Assembly: GCA_963759115.1 (NCBI GenBank)
Contig: CAVWXT010000002.1
Span: 531,002 to 595,001 of the forward strand
Source of the DNA: CAVWXT01 sp963759115
GTDB taxonomy: Bacteria > Planctomycetota > Planctomycetia > Pirellulales > Thermoguttaceae
Direction of reading: 5' to 3'
Length of the DNA stretch: 64,000 bases
Shown piece after piece: positions 47,958 through 56,611 of the stretch. The notes under the pieces are model-generated. The model was not told the DNA's origin. It was given only the letters and a program-made list of their open reading frames with translations, and did not search any database. The position numbers were made by a program, and so were the translations under genes. Each line of letters begins with the position of its first letter. The first letter of the stretch is position 1.

Positions 47958-49316
47958 GTGAGTCTCGTCGAACTGGCCATTATCACCGTGATGGTGATCT
48001 TCAACGGCATTTTCGCCGGCTACGAGATTGCCCTGGCTTCGGTCACCGTCGCTCGTCTGCAGGTCCTGGTCCGCGAGAATCGCGCCGGCGCCAGGGCCGC
48101 CCTGTACATGAAGCAGAACATGGAGGCCAGTCTGGCCGCCGTGCAGGTGGCGATCACGCTGTTGGGGGCCACCGCGGCGGCGATCGGCGGCGCCGGCGCG
48201 GCCGAAAACATCCAACCGTCTCTGCACGCCAGCTTCGGGCTTTCGTCCGGCGTGGCGCGGGTGTTGGCGATTGTCCTGGTCGTGGTGCCGCTGACGATCT
48301 TCACCATTCTGTTCGGCGAGCTTGTGCCAAAGGTCTTCTCGCTGCGAAACAAGGAGTGGGTCAGCCTGCGGCTCTCTCCCGTGATGCGCTGGTTCTGCTT
48401 CAGCGTCTGGCCCGCCGTCTGGCTGCTCGAAGCGATCGTCATGACCCTGATGACGTGGAGCGAGCGCCGATGGCGGCCGCGGGTAAGTCCCACGGCCAAG
48501 TTGGAGGCGGCCGAACTGCTGGAGCTTCGCGCCCATGCGGCCCACGCGCGGGCGTCGCGGCTGATCGGCGAGCGGGAGGAGAGCATCATCCTCGGCGCGG
48601 CGCGTTTTTCCAGCCGCACGGTCCGCGAGATCATGCTCCCGGCCAAGTACATCAGCATGCTCAACGTGCAGGCCTCCCTGAGCGAGAGCCTGATCGTGGC
48701 GCACCTGGACATGCACACGCGATTTCCGGTGGCCGAGCGCCCCGGCGACCCGGAGTCGATCCTGGGCTACGTCAACTTCAAGGACCTGGTGGCCCTGATG
48801 CGGTTGAGCCAGCCCCATGAGGTGTCGTTGCGGGCGGTGCTGCGGCCCATGCCCAACCTCAGCGCCGATCTGATGCTCACGGCCTGTCTGGAACGGTTGA
48901 TCCACGAGCACACCCACATCGCCCTGGTGCGCGACGCCGCCGGCAAGGTCGTAGGGCTGATCACCCTGGAAGACGTTCTGGAGGAGTTGGTCGGCGAGAT
49001 CCAGGACGAGTACGACCGTCTGCCCGTCCACGCGGTGCCATCGGGTTGGGGATGGGTAGTCGGCGGCGGAATCAGCTTGGAAAAGCTGAAGGAACTCACC
49101 GGCATCGATCTGGCGGCCGACCCGCCCGCCACGTTGCCCGAAGGCGGCGTGCGGACCGTCAGCGACTGGATCATCGGCTGCCTGCCGGGTCCGCCTCGTG
49201 GCGGCGACGTGATCGAGCGTGCCCACGTCCGCGTGGTGATTCGCAAAGTCCGCCGGCAGAAAGTGTTCGAGGCCCAAATCGGCCGGACCGACACGGGCCT
49301 TGGACGCAACTCGTAG
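47958..49316 (+). CDS. CNNM/CBS-domain membrane protein (hemolysin C/CorB-like)
   Basis: This protein has an N-terminal four-helix DUF21/CNNM domain (VELAIITVMVIFNGIFAGYEIALAS), then paired CBS domains around LGAARFSSRTVREIMLP to LITLEDVLEELVGEIQDE. A C-terminal CorC/HlyC domain (AVPSGWGWVVGGGISLEKL) closes it. Relatives are Mg2+/Co2+ efflux or resistance proteins. The start is GTG 47958, with GAGGG at 47946-47950. It is intact and follows the cus genes by 109 nt, though its operon is uncertain. Confidence 0.85.
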   Translation: MSLVELAIITVMVIFNGIFAGYEIALASVTVARLQVLVRENRAGARAALYMKQNMEASLAAVQVAITLLGATAAAIGGAGAAENIQPSLHASFGLSSGVARVLAIVLVVVPLTIFTILFGELVPKVFSLRNKEWVSLRLSPVMRWFCFSVWPAVWLLEAIVMTLMTWSERRWRPRVSPTAKLEAAELLELRAHAAHARASRLIGEREESIILGAARFSSRTVREIMLPAKYISMLNVQASLSESLIVAHLDMHTRFPVAERPGDPESILGYVNFKDLVALMRLSQPHEVSLRAVLRPMPNLSADLMLTACLERLIHEHTHIALVRDAAGKVVGLITLEDVLEELVGEIQDEYDRLPVHAVPSGWGWVVGGGISLEKLKELTGIDLAADPPATLPEGGVRTVSDWIIGCLPGPPRGGDVIERAHVRVVIRKVRRQKVFEAQIGRTDTGLGRNS

Positions 49317-49337
49317 CCTGAGACGGCGAACTTGTCG

Positions 49338-49435
49338 GGTGGCACGGGCAGATTGTCTGCCCGTGGCGGGTGCTGCCGCGGCGAGACGATCTTCCCATGT
49401 CGCCTGCACGGGCAGACAAGCTGCCCGTGGCACCC
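49338..49435. repeat. CACGGGCAG...CTGCCCGTG double palindrome, copy 2
   Basis: Two copies of the palindrome lie head to head: GGGTGGCACGGGCAGATTGT (49338 on) and, at 49407-49435, an exact match to 18641-18669. The arms GGGTGGCAC and its complement GTGGCACCC also pair with each other. It fills part of the 257 nt between the CBS gene and the YkgJ-type gene. Confidence 0.82.
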
Positions 49436-49493
49436 AACCCGAAATCTTAGGTCTGTCAGACGACTAGCCGCGTCGCCCCCCTCTTGACTTTGC

Positions 49494-49526
49494 CCGCGCC
49501 GGACGGCATTCCCGGTGTGGTATAAT
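49494..49526 (+). promoter_or_regulatory. Candidate promoter upstream of the YkgJ/SEC-C gene
   Basis: A perfect TATAAT lies at 49521-49526. TTGACT at 49494-49499 is a perfect-looking -35, but the spacing is 21 nt, longer than usual. TTGCCC at 49500-49505 gives 15 nt. The gene start at 49574 is 48 nt downstream of the -10. Confidence 0.45.
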
Positions 49527-49573
49527 CACAGTGTGTCGGCAAAATCAACGGTGTTGCAGAAAAGGAATCGAGG

Positions 49574-50461
49574 ATGGCCGATCCGCAGAATCTTCAGCGC
49601 AACGTCGATGCCCGAGTTGGGGCAATCCATAACGACCCCATGCTGCGGGCGGCGTTGGGGGAATGTCTCCAAATCCAGTGTTCCGCCGCGAAGGAGATTC
49701 TCGGCAACCGCTCGGCCGATGACCGCATCGGCGACCTGTGCCGTGCGACCATGACGTTTCTCGACGGCCGTGCCGAGCGATCGCCGCTGCAGCAGCAATG
49801 GGCGTGTCGGCCCGGCTGCGGGTTTTGTTGCACGGCGAGAGTGGACGTAACCGCGCCGCAGGCCATCGGCATTGCCCAGTACCTGGACGAGCGACTGTCA
49901 TCAGACGAGCGTGGGGACCTGCGGCGGCGATTATCGGAGCGCGTGCGGCAGATCTCCAAAATGACTGCCGCCGAACACGCCGTGGCCAAGCTGCCGTGCG
50001 TATTTCTCCAAGACGACAGCACGTGCCTGATTCATCCCGTGCGCCCCGCCAAGTGCGCCACTTTCTATTCGTGCTCCGCCGAGAGGTGCCGCGAAGCATT
50101 TGCTCGTCCGGAGGACAGTTCCATCGCCGTTCCGTTCGACCTGGTGCAGGCGGCGGTCGGCGACGGCGTGTCGGCCGGACTCGGCTTGGCCTGCGTCGAG
50201 CTGGGACTCGATCATTGGACCTACGAACTGCACAGTGCGGTTCTCCGGGCGATGGATTTGCCCGACGCCGGAGAAAGGTGGCTGGCCGGAGAACCCGTCT
50301 TTCGATCCTGCCTCACGCGGGGCGCCGATGCGAATGCCACTGTCGAGAGCATCCGAGAGGCGAAGGCGGCCTCCGAAGGGCGTGCCGGCCGCAACGCCCC
50401 CTGCCCCTGCGGTTCCGGCAAGAAGTACAAGAAGTGTTGCATGCGCCGCAGTGCTTCGTGA
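49574..50461 (+). CDS. YkgJ-type cysteine-cluster protein with C-terminal SEC-C motif
   Basis: This 295-residue protein has two parts. Residues about 75-165 contain the YkgJ-like cysteine cluster (WACRPGCGFCCTARVDVT, then LPCVFLQDDSTCLIHPVRPAKCATF), which coordinates zinc or iron. The C-terminal CPCGSGKKYKKCC is a complete SEC-C zinc motif, as in SecA. The N-terminal 70 residues are helical. Function is unknown; the SEC-C motif could link it to protein export or to nucleic-acid or ribosome binding. No frameshift. Confidence 0.83.
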   Translation: MADPQNLQRNVDARVGAIHNDPMLRAALGECLQIQCSAAKEILGNRSADDRIGDLCRATMTFLDGRAERSPLQQQWACRPGCGFCCTARVDVTAPQAIGIAQYLDERLSSDERGDLRRRLSERVRQISKMTAAEHAVAKLPCVFLQDDSTCLIHPVRPAKCATFYSCSAERCREAFARPEDSSIAVPFDLVQAAVGDGVSAGLGLACVELGLDHWTYELHSAVLRAMDLPDAGERWLAGEPVFRSCLTRGADANATVESIREAKAASEGRAGRNAPCPCGSGKKYKKCCMRRSAS

Positions 50462-50542
50462 GGGCCGGACCGGCTTTGATCCCTTGCCGGCGCATCTCGG
50501 TTCGGCCGTTCAAGAACCACTTCGCCTTTCTATTGCGATGCG

Positions 50543-50577
50543 CCCTCACCCGGACTCTTTCCCCGAAGGCAAAGGGG
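50543..50577. repeat. Diverged CCCCTCTCCC-family palindrome at a gene's 3' end
   Basis: CCCTCACCC followed by CTTTCCCCGAAGGCAAAGGGG is a weaker member of the family seen at 4525, 24377 and 44130. It covers the stop region of the large membrane protein, so it encodes that protein's last residues (PLPSGKESG). Confidence 0.6.
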
Positions 50578-53323
50578 CCGCCGGTACCAGGCGCACGGGA
50601 ACCAGCGACTGGTCCGAGTGGCCTTGGCCGGCCAGGTCCTGGTTCCAAACCGCTACCCAGCGCTGCCACGGCACCGGAAGCTCGGCGAAGATGAGTTGCC
50701 AGCTCGCGAGCGTCGGCAATGCCTGCCGCGCCAGCCCGCGAACGGATTGGGGGGCGACCCACGGACCGTCATGGAGGTCGTAAACCGCCTCCACGTCCCA
50801 CTCCCGGTCGGGCCAAAGCACCAGGCCCTCGCCCAAAATGTCGTACCGCGGCGCGAGCGGCGGGAACTGGTCTTCGATCTGCTGGCGCACGAGATCGACC
50901 CCCGCGGTCTTGTACAGACCCACCAGCGCCGTGGTGAGCACCTGGTACTGGTGGGGAAGGAGCCGCTGCGTCCAGCCCGGACTGGTCACGCCGGCCACCA
51001 GCCAGCCCGACTCCATGTCCATCGCCACGTGCAGGTCGTCCGGGCCGATCTCGGGACAGCCGATGGCCAGCCGGACAGAGTTCGTGCCGAGTCGGACCTC
51101 CCCGAGCGTGATCGCCGGTCCCTGCCAGCACCGGCTCTGGGCGAACAGTTCCAACAGTTCGCGCTCGACGTAGCGGCGGATGGATAGCTCGGCGCGACGC
51201 AGCGCCCGCATGTGCTTGTGGACGGCGCGCCAACTCTTGCCGGCCCGGGCACGTCGCTCGGCGCGGCGGAGCTTGGCGAAACGCTTGGGGAGCGTGCCCG
51301 AGTGGAAGCCCATCTTGAGTAGGCGGGTCATCGTTTCGCCGTGCGCGCCGATCGGCACTGGCGCCAAGTTTGGCGGCCGGTTGGCCGCATACAGCCGCCA
51401 GTTCTCCGTCAACTCCCACACCAGGAATCCAAAGAGTCCCGGAATACTGGTGATGATGGCGGTCGCCGTGATTCCCGCCAATGCCTTTTCCAATCCTACA
51501 CCAATGAGGACCCCGGTGAAGTGTGGAATCAACGGCAACAACAGCTTGTGCGAGACGGTGACGACGGGGAAGTGTTTGATGGGGTTGAACTGCGGCTCGA
51601 TCAACACGTTGACGGCAAATCGCAGCACGTATGCTACGACCGACCACAGCAGACCCAAGAGCGCCTTGGCCAGCAGGGTAACGCCGCTCTCGCCGCTCTT
51701 GAAGCGGAGCCATTCGTCCACGGAGTACATCATCCGCTCGACGGCTTCCAGAATGGCGCGGAAGACGTCGATCACGAGCCAGAACAGGCCCAGGATGACC
51801 CGCAGCCCGAATCGCTGCCAGCCCTGTACGATCCAGTCGACAACCACTTCTTCGAGGTTGCGCCCCAGCCGCGAGTTCAGCAGCAGATTGACCAAGAGGA
51901 AGATCGACGCGACGGTTCCCGCCGTGGTGCCAATATCTCTCTCGCCCGAGGGCAGCAGCCGCCAGGCGATGCCGGTCCAGATCAGCGGCTTGATCAGGAA
52001 GCGGAACACGAGCGTGAACGGCCGGCTGTGCAGGATCTGCTGCAAGAGCGGCCATTGCACGAACCATCGGATGGGCTCGATCACCACGGCTCGGAAAACG
52101 TCGTAGGAAGTCGTGAAGAACCGGCCCACCGCCCTGCGGAACGCGGCCGAGTTGACCAGGCACAAGAGGAACAGCCCCAACGCCAGCACCAGCGCCGGCG
52201 AGGTCAGATGAAATCCAGCTTCAGTTGCTGCCTCGGCCAGCCCGGCAACCTCCTCCCCGGCCGATTCGATCGGCGGAGGCCGCACTCCGGGCACGAATTC
52301 CCAGAGGTGGTGGAGACCGGCCAGGGCCACGTACGCGCCGCCGAAGGGCACGACGGCGAAACGGGTGAGAAAGCGGCCGGTGCTGGTGCCGAACCCCAGC
52401 GAACTCAGCCGCTGCATCCATCGCAAATAGAACTCGCCCCGGCGGTACACGCCGTCAAGAACCGTGGCGAGCCGGCGATCCGCCCGCAGCAACAGGTCGC
52501 CCCGCAGGAGGTCCCGCGGCTCGGAAAGATCGGGCAATTTAAGGTTGTTGCGGGAAATCGCGTCGCGCAGGTCGCCCATCGCCAGAAATCCCCGCTCGCC
52601 AATCTTGTCGAGCAGTTCCTCGACCAACTTCTTACGGGCCACTCGTTCGGGCAGATTCTGGGACGTCAGGCCGACTTCATCCAACGCCTCGGCCACCTGC
52701 GGCCGCAGCCGCTGGCGCAGCCGCGCCTCCACGCGCCGGCTGGCCTCATGCACGAGCACGGCTAGCTGCCGCCGCTGGGCGTCGGAAAGCCGCACCACGG
52801 CCAATCGCTGCGCGGCGCTCCGCAGGTGCTTCAACATGAGCACGTCGCACTGATTGGGCAGGTGCCGCTTGATGGGCCGGCGGCCCCACGACAAAGCCCA
52901 CTCCACCAAGTCCACCGTGTAGATGTCCCGCTCGTGGTCCACGCACACCTTTTGCAGGTCGTAGAGCAGCCGCGCCTCGACGGTCCAGATCCCCCGCGGC
53001 GTCTGACTCACCAACGCGAAGAGCGATTCCTCCCACGGTTGCGGGCCGGCGTCGTCGAGTTCCAACGCGGCCTGAAGCCGGCGAATCAGCCGGTAGACGT
53101 CCATCTTGATGGCGGAACGCACGCGGTCGGCGAACTCCGGCGGCGCCCATTGCTCGGCCCGCGCACGGTAGATGGCTGCCCGCACCACGTTGCCCAACGA
53201 TGCCGGCCGCTGCGACTTGCGCATCAGCGCCCGGTACTTCGTCTCCGACGGCACGAGCGCCGGCAGAGCGGGCGCAGGCCGATGCGTCTCCGATTCCGGC
53301 GGCGCGTCGGTCAACTCGTCCAA
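50546..53323 (-). CDS. Giant membrane protein of unknown function, C-terminal 925 aa
   Basis: I know no family for this 925-residue protein. It has a soluble N-terminal part of about 300 residues, helical and charged (LRRAIYRARAEQWAPPEFADRVRSAI, RQRLRPQVAEALDEV). Then come about six to eight hydrophobic helices between residues 300 and 640, such as LVLALGLFLLCLVNSAAF and VASIFLLVNLLLNSRLG. A long soluble C-terminal domain of about 280 residues follows, with GESWLVAGVTSPG-like and GEGLVLWPDREWDVEAVYDL. The end is encoded by a palindromic repeat. It begins with TTG where the upstream frame ends, so it is probably the continuation of the 53311-54051 protein after a frameshift. Confidence 0.7.
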   Translation of the reverse strand: MDELTDAPPESETHRPAPALPALVPSETKYRALMRKSQRPASLGNVVRAAIYRARAEQWAPPEFADRVRSAIKMDVYRLIRRLQAALELDDAGPQPWEESLFALVSQTPRGIWTVEARLLYDLQKVCVDHERDIYTVDLVEWALSWGRRPIKRHLPNQCDVLMLKHLRSAAQRLAVVRLSDAQRRQLAVLVHEASRRVEARLRQRLRPQVAEALDEVGLTSQNLPERVARKKLVEELLDKIGERGFLAMGDLRDAISRNNLKLPDLSEPRDLLRGDLLLRADRRLATVLDGVYRRGEFYLRWMQRLSSLGFGTSTGRFLTRFAVVPFGGAYVALAGLHHLWEFVPGVRPPPIESAGEEVAGLAEAATEAGFHLTSPALVLALGLFLLCLVNSAAFRRAVGRFFTTSYDVFRAVVIEPIRWFVQWPLLQQILHSRPFTLVFRFLIKPLIWTGIAWRLLPSGERDIGTTAGTVASIFLLVNLLLNSRLGRNLEEVVVDWIVQGWQRFGLRVILGLFWLVIDVFRAILEAVERMMYSVDEWLRFKSGESGVTLLAKALLGLLWSVVAYVLRFAVNVLIEPQFNPIKHFPVVTVSHKLLLPLIPHFTGVLIGVGLEKALAGITATAIITSIPGLFGFLVWELTENWRLYAANRPPNLAPVPIGAHGETMTRLLKMGFHSGTLPKRFAKLRRAERRARAGKSWRAVHKHMRALRRAELSIRRYVERELLELFAQSRCWQGPAITLGEVRLGTNSVRLAIGCPEIGPDDLHVAMDMESGWLVAGVTSPGWTQRLLPHQYQVLTTALVGLYKTAGVDLVRQQIEDQFPPLAPRYDILGEGLVLWPDREWDVEAVYDLHDGPWVAPQSVRGLARQALPTLASWQLIFAELPVPWQRWVAVWNQDLAGQGHSDQSLVPVRLVPAAPLPSGKESG

Positions 53324-54051
53324 GTCGCGGCAGTCTTGCGGGTCGGGCGCGCCCGCGGCCGGGCCGCCTCGAACAGGCTCTCGGCATCCACGTCCTGCCG
53401 GATCACTTCGTCGACGGCTTCCAGCTTCTCCAGCCCGGGGAAGTACCGCGGCAGGAAACTCCCGGCGAAGTACCGCAGTTCGAGGTACGTGGCGGCGAAC
53501 TCCACGTAGGTCGATTCGTCGCTGGGGGGCGGCAACAGGAGATCCTCCTGACCGAGCACCATGCGCACTTCGTCGAACTCCACCGGGCCGATCTGGAAAA
53601 TCCGCTGGCGAATGATCGCGGGCGAGAGTTTCCCCTCCCTGATGCGGTCCTCCAACGCGGCGTGTACGCGGGCGTGAAAGAGCAGGCGCCAGCAGCGCGT
53701 CAGCACGTCGCCGGCGGGCGTGTCGATAAGCCGTTGCGGACTCGGCCGCGCCAGGAGAATGAACCTCTCCGGCAACACGTCCATTTCGGTCAGGCCGAGT
53801 TCCTCCTTCTCGACAATCTCCAAGAGCGGCTCGCGGGCGATGACGTAGCTCTTGCGGTGCGGAATCTTCAAGCCGAAACCGGAAAGTCGCCGGTCGTTCT
53901 TGATGACTCGCCGCAAGATGCGGGGCAGCACGAGAAACGCCGATGCGTCGGCCGCCCGCACCGCGCGCTCCAGGTCGTCGAGCGTCAGCCGCAACATGGT
54001 TCGTTCATCGAAAGCCAACGGCAACTTCCTGGAAAAGGTGGAACGATGCAA
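53311..54051 (-). CDS. Giant membrane protein, N-terminal 246 aa (probably same gene as 50546-53323)
   Basis: This 246-residue segment starts MHRSTFSRKLPLAFDERTMLRLTLDDLERAVRAADASAFLVLPRILRRVIKND and is soluble with a helical layout. It overlaps the next ORF by 13 nt in another frame, and its last residues (RPRARPTRKTAATWTS) look like out-of-frame translation. The two parts together make about 1160 residues. I recognise no catalytic motif. The start at 54051 is the first ATG after the repeat at 54083-54158. Confidence 0.65.
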   Translation of the reverse strand: MHRSTFSRKLPLAFDERTMLRLTLDDLERAVRAADASAFLVLPRILRRVIKNDRRLSGFGLKIPHRKSYVIAREPLLEIVEKEELGLTEMDVLPERFILLARPSPQRLIDTPAGDVLTRCWRLLFHARVHAALEDRIREGKLSPAIIRQRIFQIGPVEFDEVRMVLGQEDLLLPPPSDESTYVEFAATYLELRYFAGSFLPRYFPGLEKLEAVDEVIRQDVDAESLFEAARPRARPTRKTAATWTS

Positions 54052-54082
54052 GGGAAAACGGCACTCCTAGCCCGTTGAAAAA

Positions 54083-54158
54083 CACTGTAGGAGGCGACTC
54101 CCGTCGCCGATGACCTGGCGGAATCCCGAGAATCGGCGACTGGAGTCGCCTCCTACAA
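54083..54158. repeat. GTAGGAGGCGACTCC palindrome, copy 2
   Basis: Arms CACTGTAGGAGGCGACTCCC (54083 on) and ATCGGCGACTGGAGTCGCCT (54132 on) form the same stem as 30790-30864. The two copies differ mainly in the loop. It lies between the giant membrane protein start and nrdR, two divergent genes, so it may also sit near a promoter. Confidence 0.82.
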
Positions 54159-54309
54159 CAACGTGCCGACATAATCGTCGGGCGGCTGAATTTGCTCGGC
54201 GGGCCGTATTATAAGGGGGGAGAGCGGATGGCGAAAGCCACGTCTCCCCCTTCCCCCTTCCCCCTTCTTGGTGTACAGTGACTTGGTTCGTCATGCACCG
54301 GATTCAACC

Positions 54310-54777
54310 ATGAAGTGCCCCTATTGCCTTGCGGACAACGATCGGGTGCTCGATTCGCGGGCCAGCCAGGACGGGTTTGCCATCCGCCGGCGGCGCGAGT
54401 GCCTGGACTGCAAGCGGCGATACACGACCTACGAGCGGATCGAAGCGACCACCGTCAAGATCGTCAAGAAGGACGGCTCGCGCGAGCCTTTCGACCACGC
54501 CAAGATCAAACAGGGGCTGGAGAAGGCCTGCTGGAAGCGGCCCATCAGCGACGAGCAACTCGAGGCGATCATCGCCGCGGTGGAAAACGAACTGGAGGCG
54601 AACTTCGAGTCGGAGGTGGAAAGCCGCCACGTCGGCGAGCTGGTGATGCAGCACCTGCGGGAACTCGACGAGGTGGCCTACGTCCGCTTCGCCAGCGTCT
54701 ATCGGCAGTTCAAGGACGTGCAGGACTTCGTCGAGGAACTGCGGCCGATGCTGGCGGACTCGCGAAGAACGGAATAG
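54310..54777 (+). CDS. nrdR: Transcriptional repressor NrdR
   Basis: NrdR is the repressor of ribonucleotide reductase genes and senses nucleotides through its ATP-cone. The zinc ribbon is C3-PYC6 and C31-LDC34, and the ATP-cone starts FDHAKIKQGLEKACWKRP. The 155-residue length is normal. The start at 54310 (MKCPYC) is fixed by the conserved N-terminus. No ribonucleotide reductase gene is in the window. Confidence 0.95.
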   Translation: MKCPYCLADNDRVLDSRASQDGFAIRRRRECLDCKRRYTTYERIEATTVKIVKKDGSREPFDHAKIKQGLEKACWKRPISDEQLEAIIAAVENELEANFESEVESRHVGELVMQHLRELDEVAYVRFASVYRQFKDVQDFVEELRPMLADSRRTE

Positions 54778-54844
54778 CAGTGACGAGTGCTGATGTCAGT
54801 GTGTCTCGGATCCGCCATATTGTTCGATCGTGCCATCGTGCGCC

Positions 54845-55281
54845 ATGTTGGACTGGCTGCGAATCGCACGAGGTTTTGCTGGGCTGGCTGATGCGGCTTC
54901 CGTGCTGATGTTCGTCGGCAGCCTGATCGCCGTTCCCTGGCTGGTGGTCCGCATTCCCACCGACTACTTCGTCCGCCGGCGACACTTCGTCGACCGCTGG
55001 CAGCCGCGGCATCCGTTGCTGCGGATCGCGTTTCTGGCGACTGAAGAACCTCTGCGGCGTCGTGCTCGTTCTGGCCGGCGTGGCCATGCTGGTTTTGCCG
55101 GGCCAAGGGATTCTGACCATCCTGGTCGGGCTGATGTTCCTCGATTTTCCGGGGAAATTCGCCCTGGAACACCGATTGGTCGCGACAGCCGCCGGTGATC
55201 CGGGCCATCAACTGGATGCGGGCCAAAGCCGGCCACCCGCCGCTGGAATTGCCTGGGATTAGCGATCACATGCTCACGTAA
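54845..55281 (+). CDS. Small membrane protein, PGPGW-like
   Basis: The reconstructed protein has two or three helices: VLMFVGSLIAVPWLVV, then VVLVLAGVAMLVLPGQGILTILVGLMFLDFPGKF. LPGxGILTILVGL resembles the core of the PGPGW family of putative membrane proteins. Two frameshifts are needed near 55035 and 55180. The last part (INWMRAKAGHPPLELPG) leads to TAA at 55279-55281. Function unknown. It lies between nrdR and the convergent polyprenyl synthase. Confidence 0.65.
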
Positions 55282-55307
55282 TCCACCCTCGATCCACCCC
55301 TCGCCCC

Positions 55308-56316
55308 TCACTGATGCCGCGTGACCACGAAATCGGTCAGCCCGAGCAGCGAATCGCAGGCGGCCGTGGCGGGCAGCAACGCCAATTCCCCGCCGGCCCG
55401 CCGGGTGAACCAGCGGGCCTTCTCCCGGGCGTAGGAGATCGCGTCGTACCGCTCGAACCACGGCCGCAAGGCGTCGCGATGATGGTTGCCCGGAGCGGGA
55501 GAGGACGCGACACCAGTTCCACGCGGTCTTCGGCGGCTGACGGTGCCCAACAGCCGAATCAGCGGCAGGGTGGCCTTCTGCTTCACCAGGTCGGTGCCCA
55601 GCGACTTGCCCACCACGGCCTCGTCGCCCGACAGGTCGAGCACGTCGTCGGCGATCTGAAAGGCGATGCCGAGGTCGTGGCCGTAGCGGGCCAGCGCCTC
55701 GCAGACGGCCGGCTCGGCCCCCGCATAGTGCGCCCCCAGCCGGCAACAACAGGCCGTCAACGCGGCCGTCTTGCCGGCGATGATCTCGAAGTAGTCGGAC
55801 TCGGTCAGGTCGTAGTTGCCGCGGCTTTCGATCTGCCGCAGTTCGCCCTCGCACATGTTGCGGGCCGACTCGCTGACGACCCGGCAGGCAAAAGTGTCGT
55901 CCAGCGAGCTGGCCAGGCACATGGCCCGGGCGAACAGGTAGTCGCCCAAGAGAATGCTGGCCTCGTTGTCCCAGCGGGCGTTGATCGTGTCGAGATGCCG
56001 GCGGATGGTGGCCTCGTCGAGGACGTCGTCATGCACCAGCGTGGCCGTGTGGATCAGCTCGGCCATCGCCGCCAGGGTCACGTGCTCGGGACGAATGCCG
56101 CCGCACGCCTGGGCCGACAGCAGCACCAAGGCCGGCCGCAGCCGCTTGCCGCCCAAGCCGAAAGCCGTGCTTCACCAACCGGTCGACAAAGGGATTGTCG
56201 CTGGAAAGCTCCCGCCGAAGGAGGCCTTCGACCTCATCGAGTTTCTGGGCCACCGGCGCGTACAGCGCGCGGAGAGTCTCCGGAACCGTCACCCGCTGGT
56301 CGGCCGCCGAGTCCAT
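55308..56316 (-). CDS. Polyprenyl diphosphate synthase
   Basis: This trans-prenyltransferase builds long-chain prenyl diphosphates, for example for quinones. The first Asp-rich motif is LVHDDVLDEA, the second is QIADDVLDLSGDEAVVG. GGKRLRPALVLLSAQA and VGKSLGTDLVKQKATLPLI are also family blocks. A frameshift near 56157 separates the first 50 residues, and two compensating shifts near 55500-55560 garble about 20 residues (the correct reading of that part is SAAEDRVELVS). The chain length cannot be told. It converges with the small membrane protein gene. Confidence 0.88.
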
Positions 56317-56444
56317 CAGCGCCCTTTCAGGCTAGTCTATCAATTCTAATCCACCCAACGGGCGTGTCGAGGGGGGACGCTATTCCACCAACGGCCAGAG
56401 CCCAGCGCACCCGAGGCGACGCCCTGTTCCTTAGCAGTCCGTTG

Positions 56445-56521
56445 AAAAAGGGGACTGGCTCCGAACGGACAAGCGAAAACCCCGCGAGAAACAATGGTCG
56501 TGAGGTGCCTGTCCCCTTTTT
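56445..56521. repeat. AAAAAGGGGACAGGCACC element, copy 2, inverted
   Basis: This begins AAAAAGGGGACTGGCTCCGA and ends GGTGCCTGTCCCCTTTTT, the inverted form of 35027-35106. Extended arms CAGTCCGTTGAAAAAGGGGA and TCCCCTTTTTGAACGGCCTG pair around it. It lies in the 295 nt between polyprenyl synthase and the URO-D-like gene, where no gene is seen. Confidence 0.82.
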
Positions 56522-56611
56522 GAACGGCCTGTTAGGGGGGGAAGGGCACGACGGCCCGTCAAAGTCTCGACCGTGGGCAGAATATACCCAATTCGCCGTT
56601 GGGGGCGAACA

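Noticed and set aside
54060..54260. CRISPR array around the repeated GGCGACTCC arms
   Set aside because: Only two inverted arms and no spacers; no cas genes in the window.
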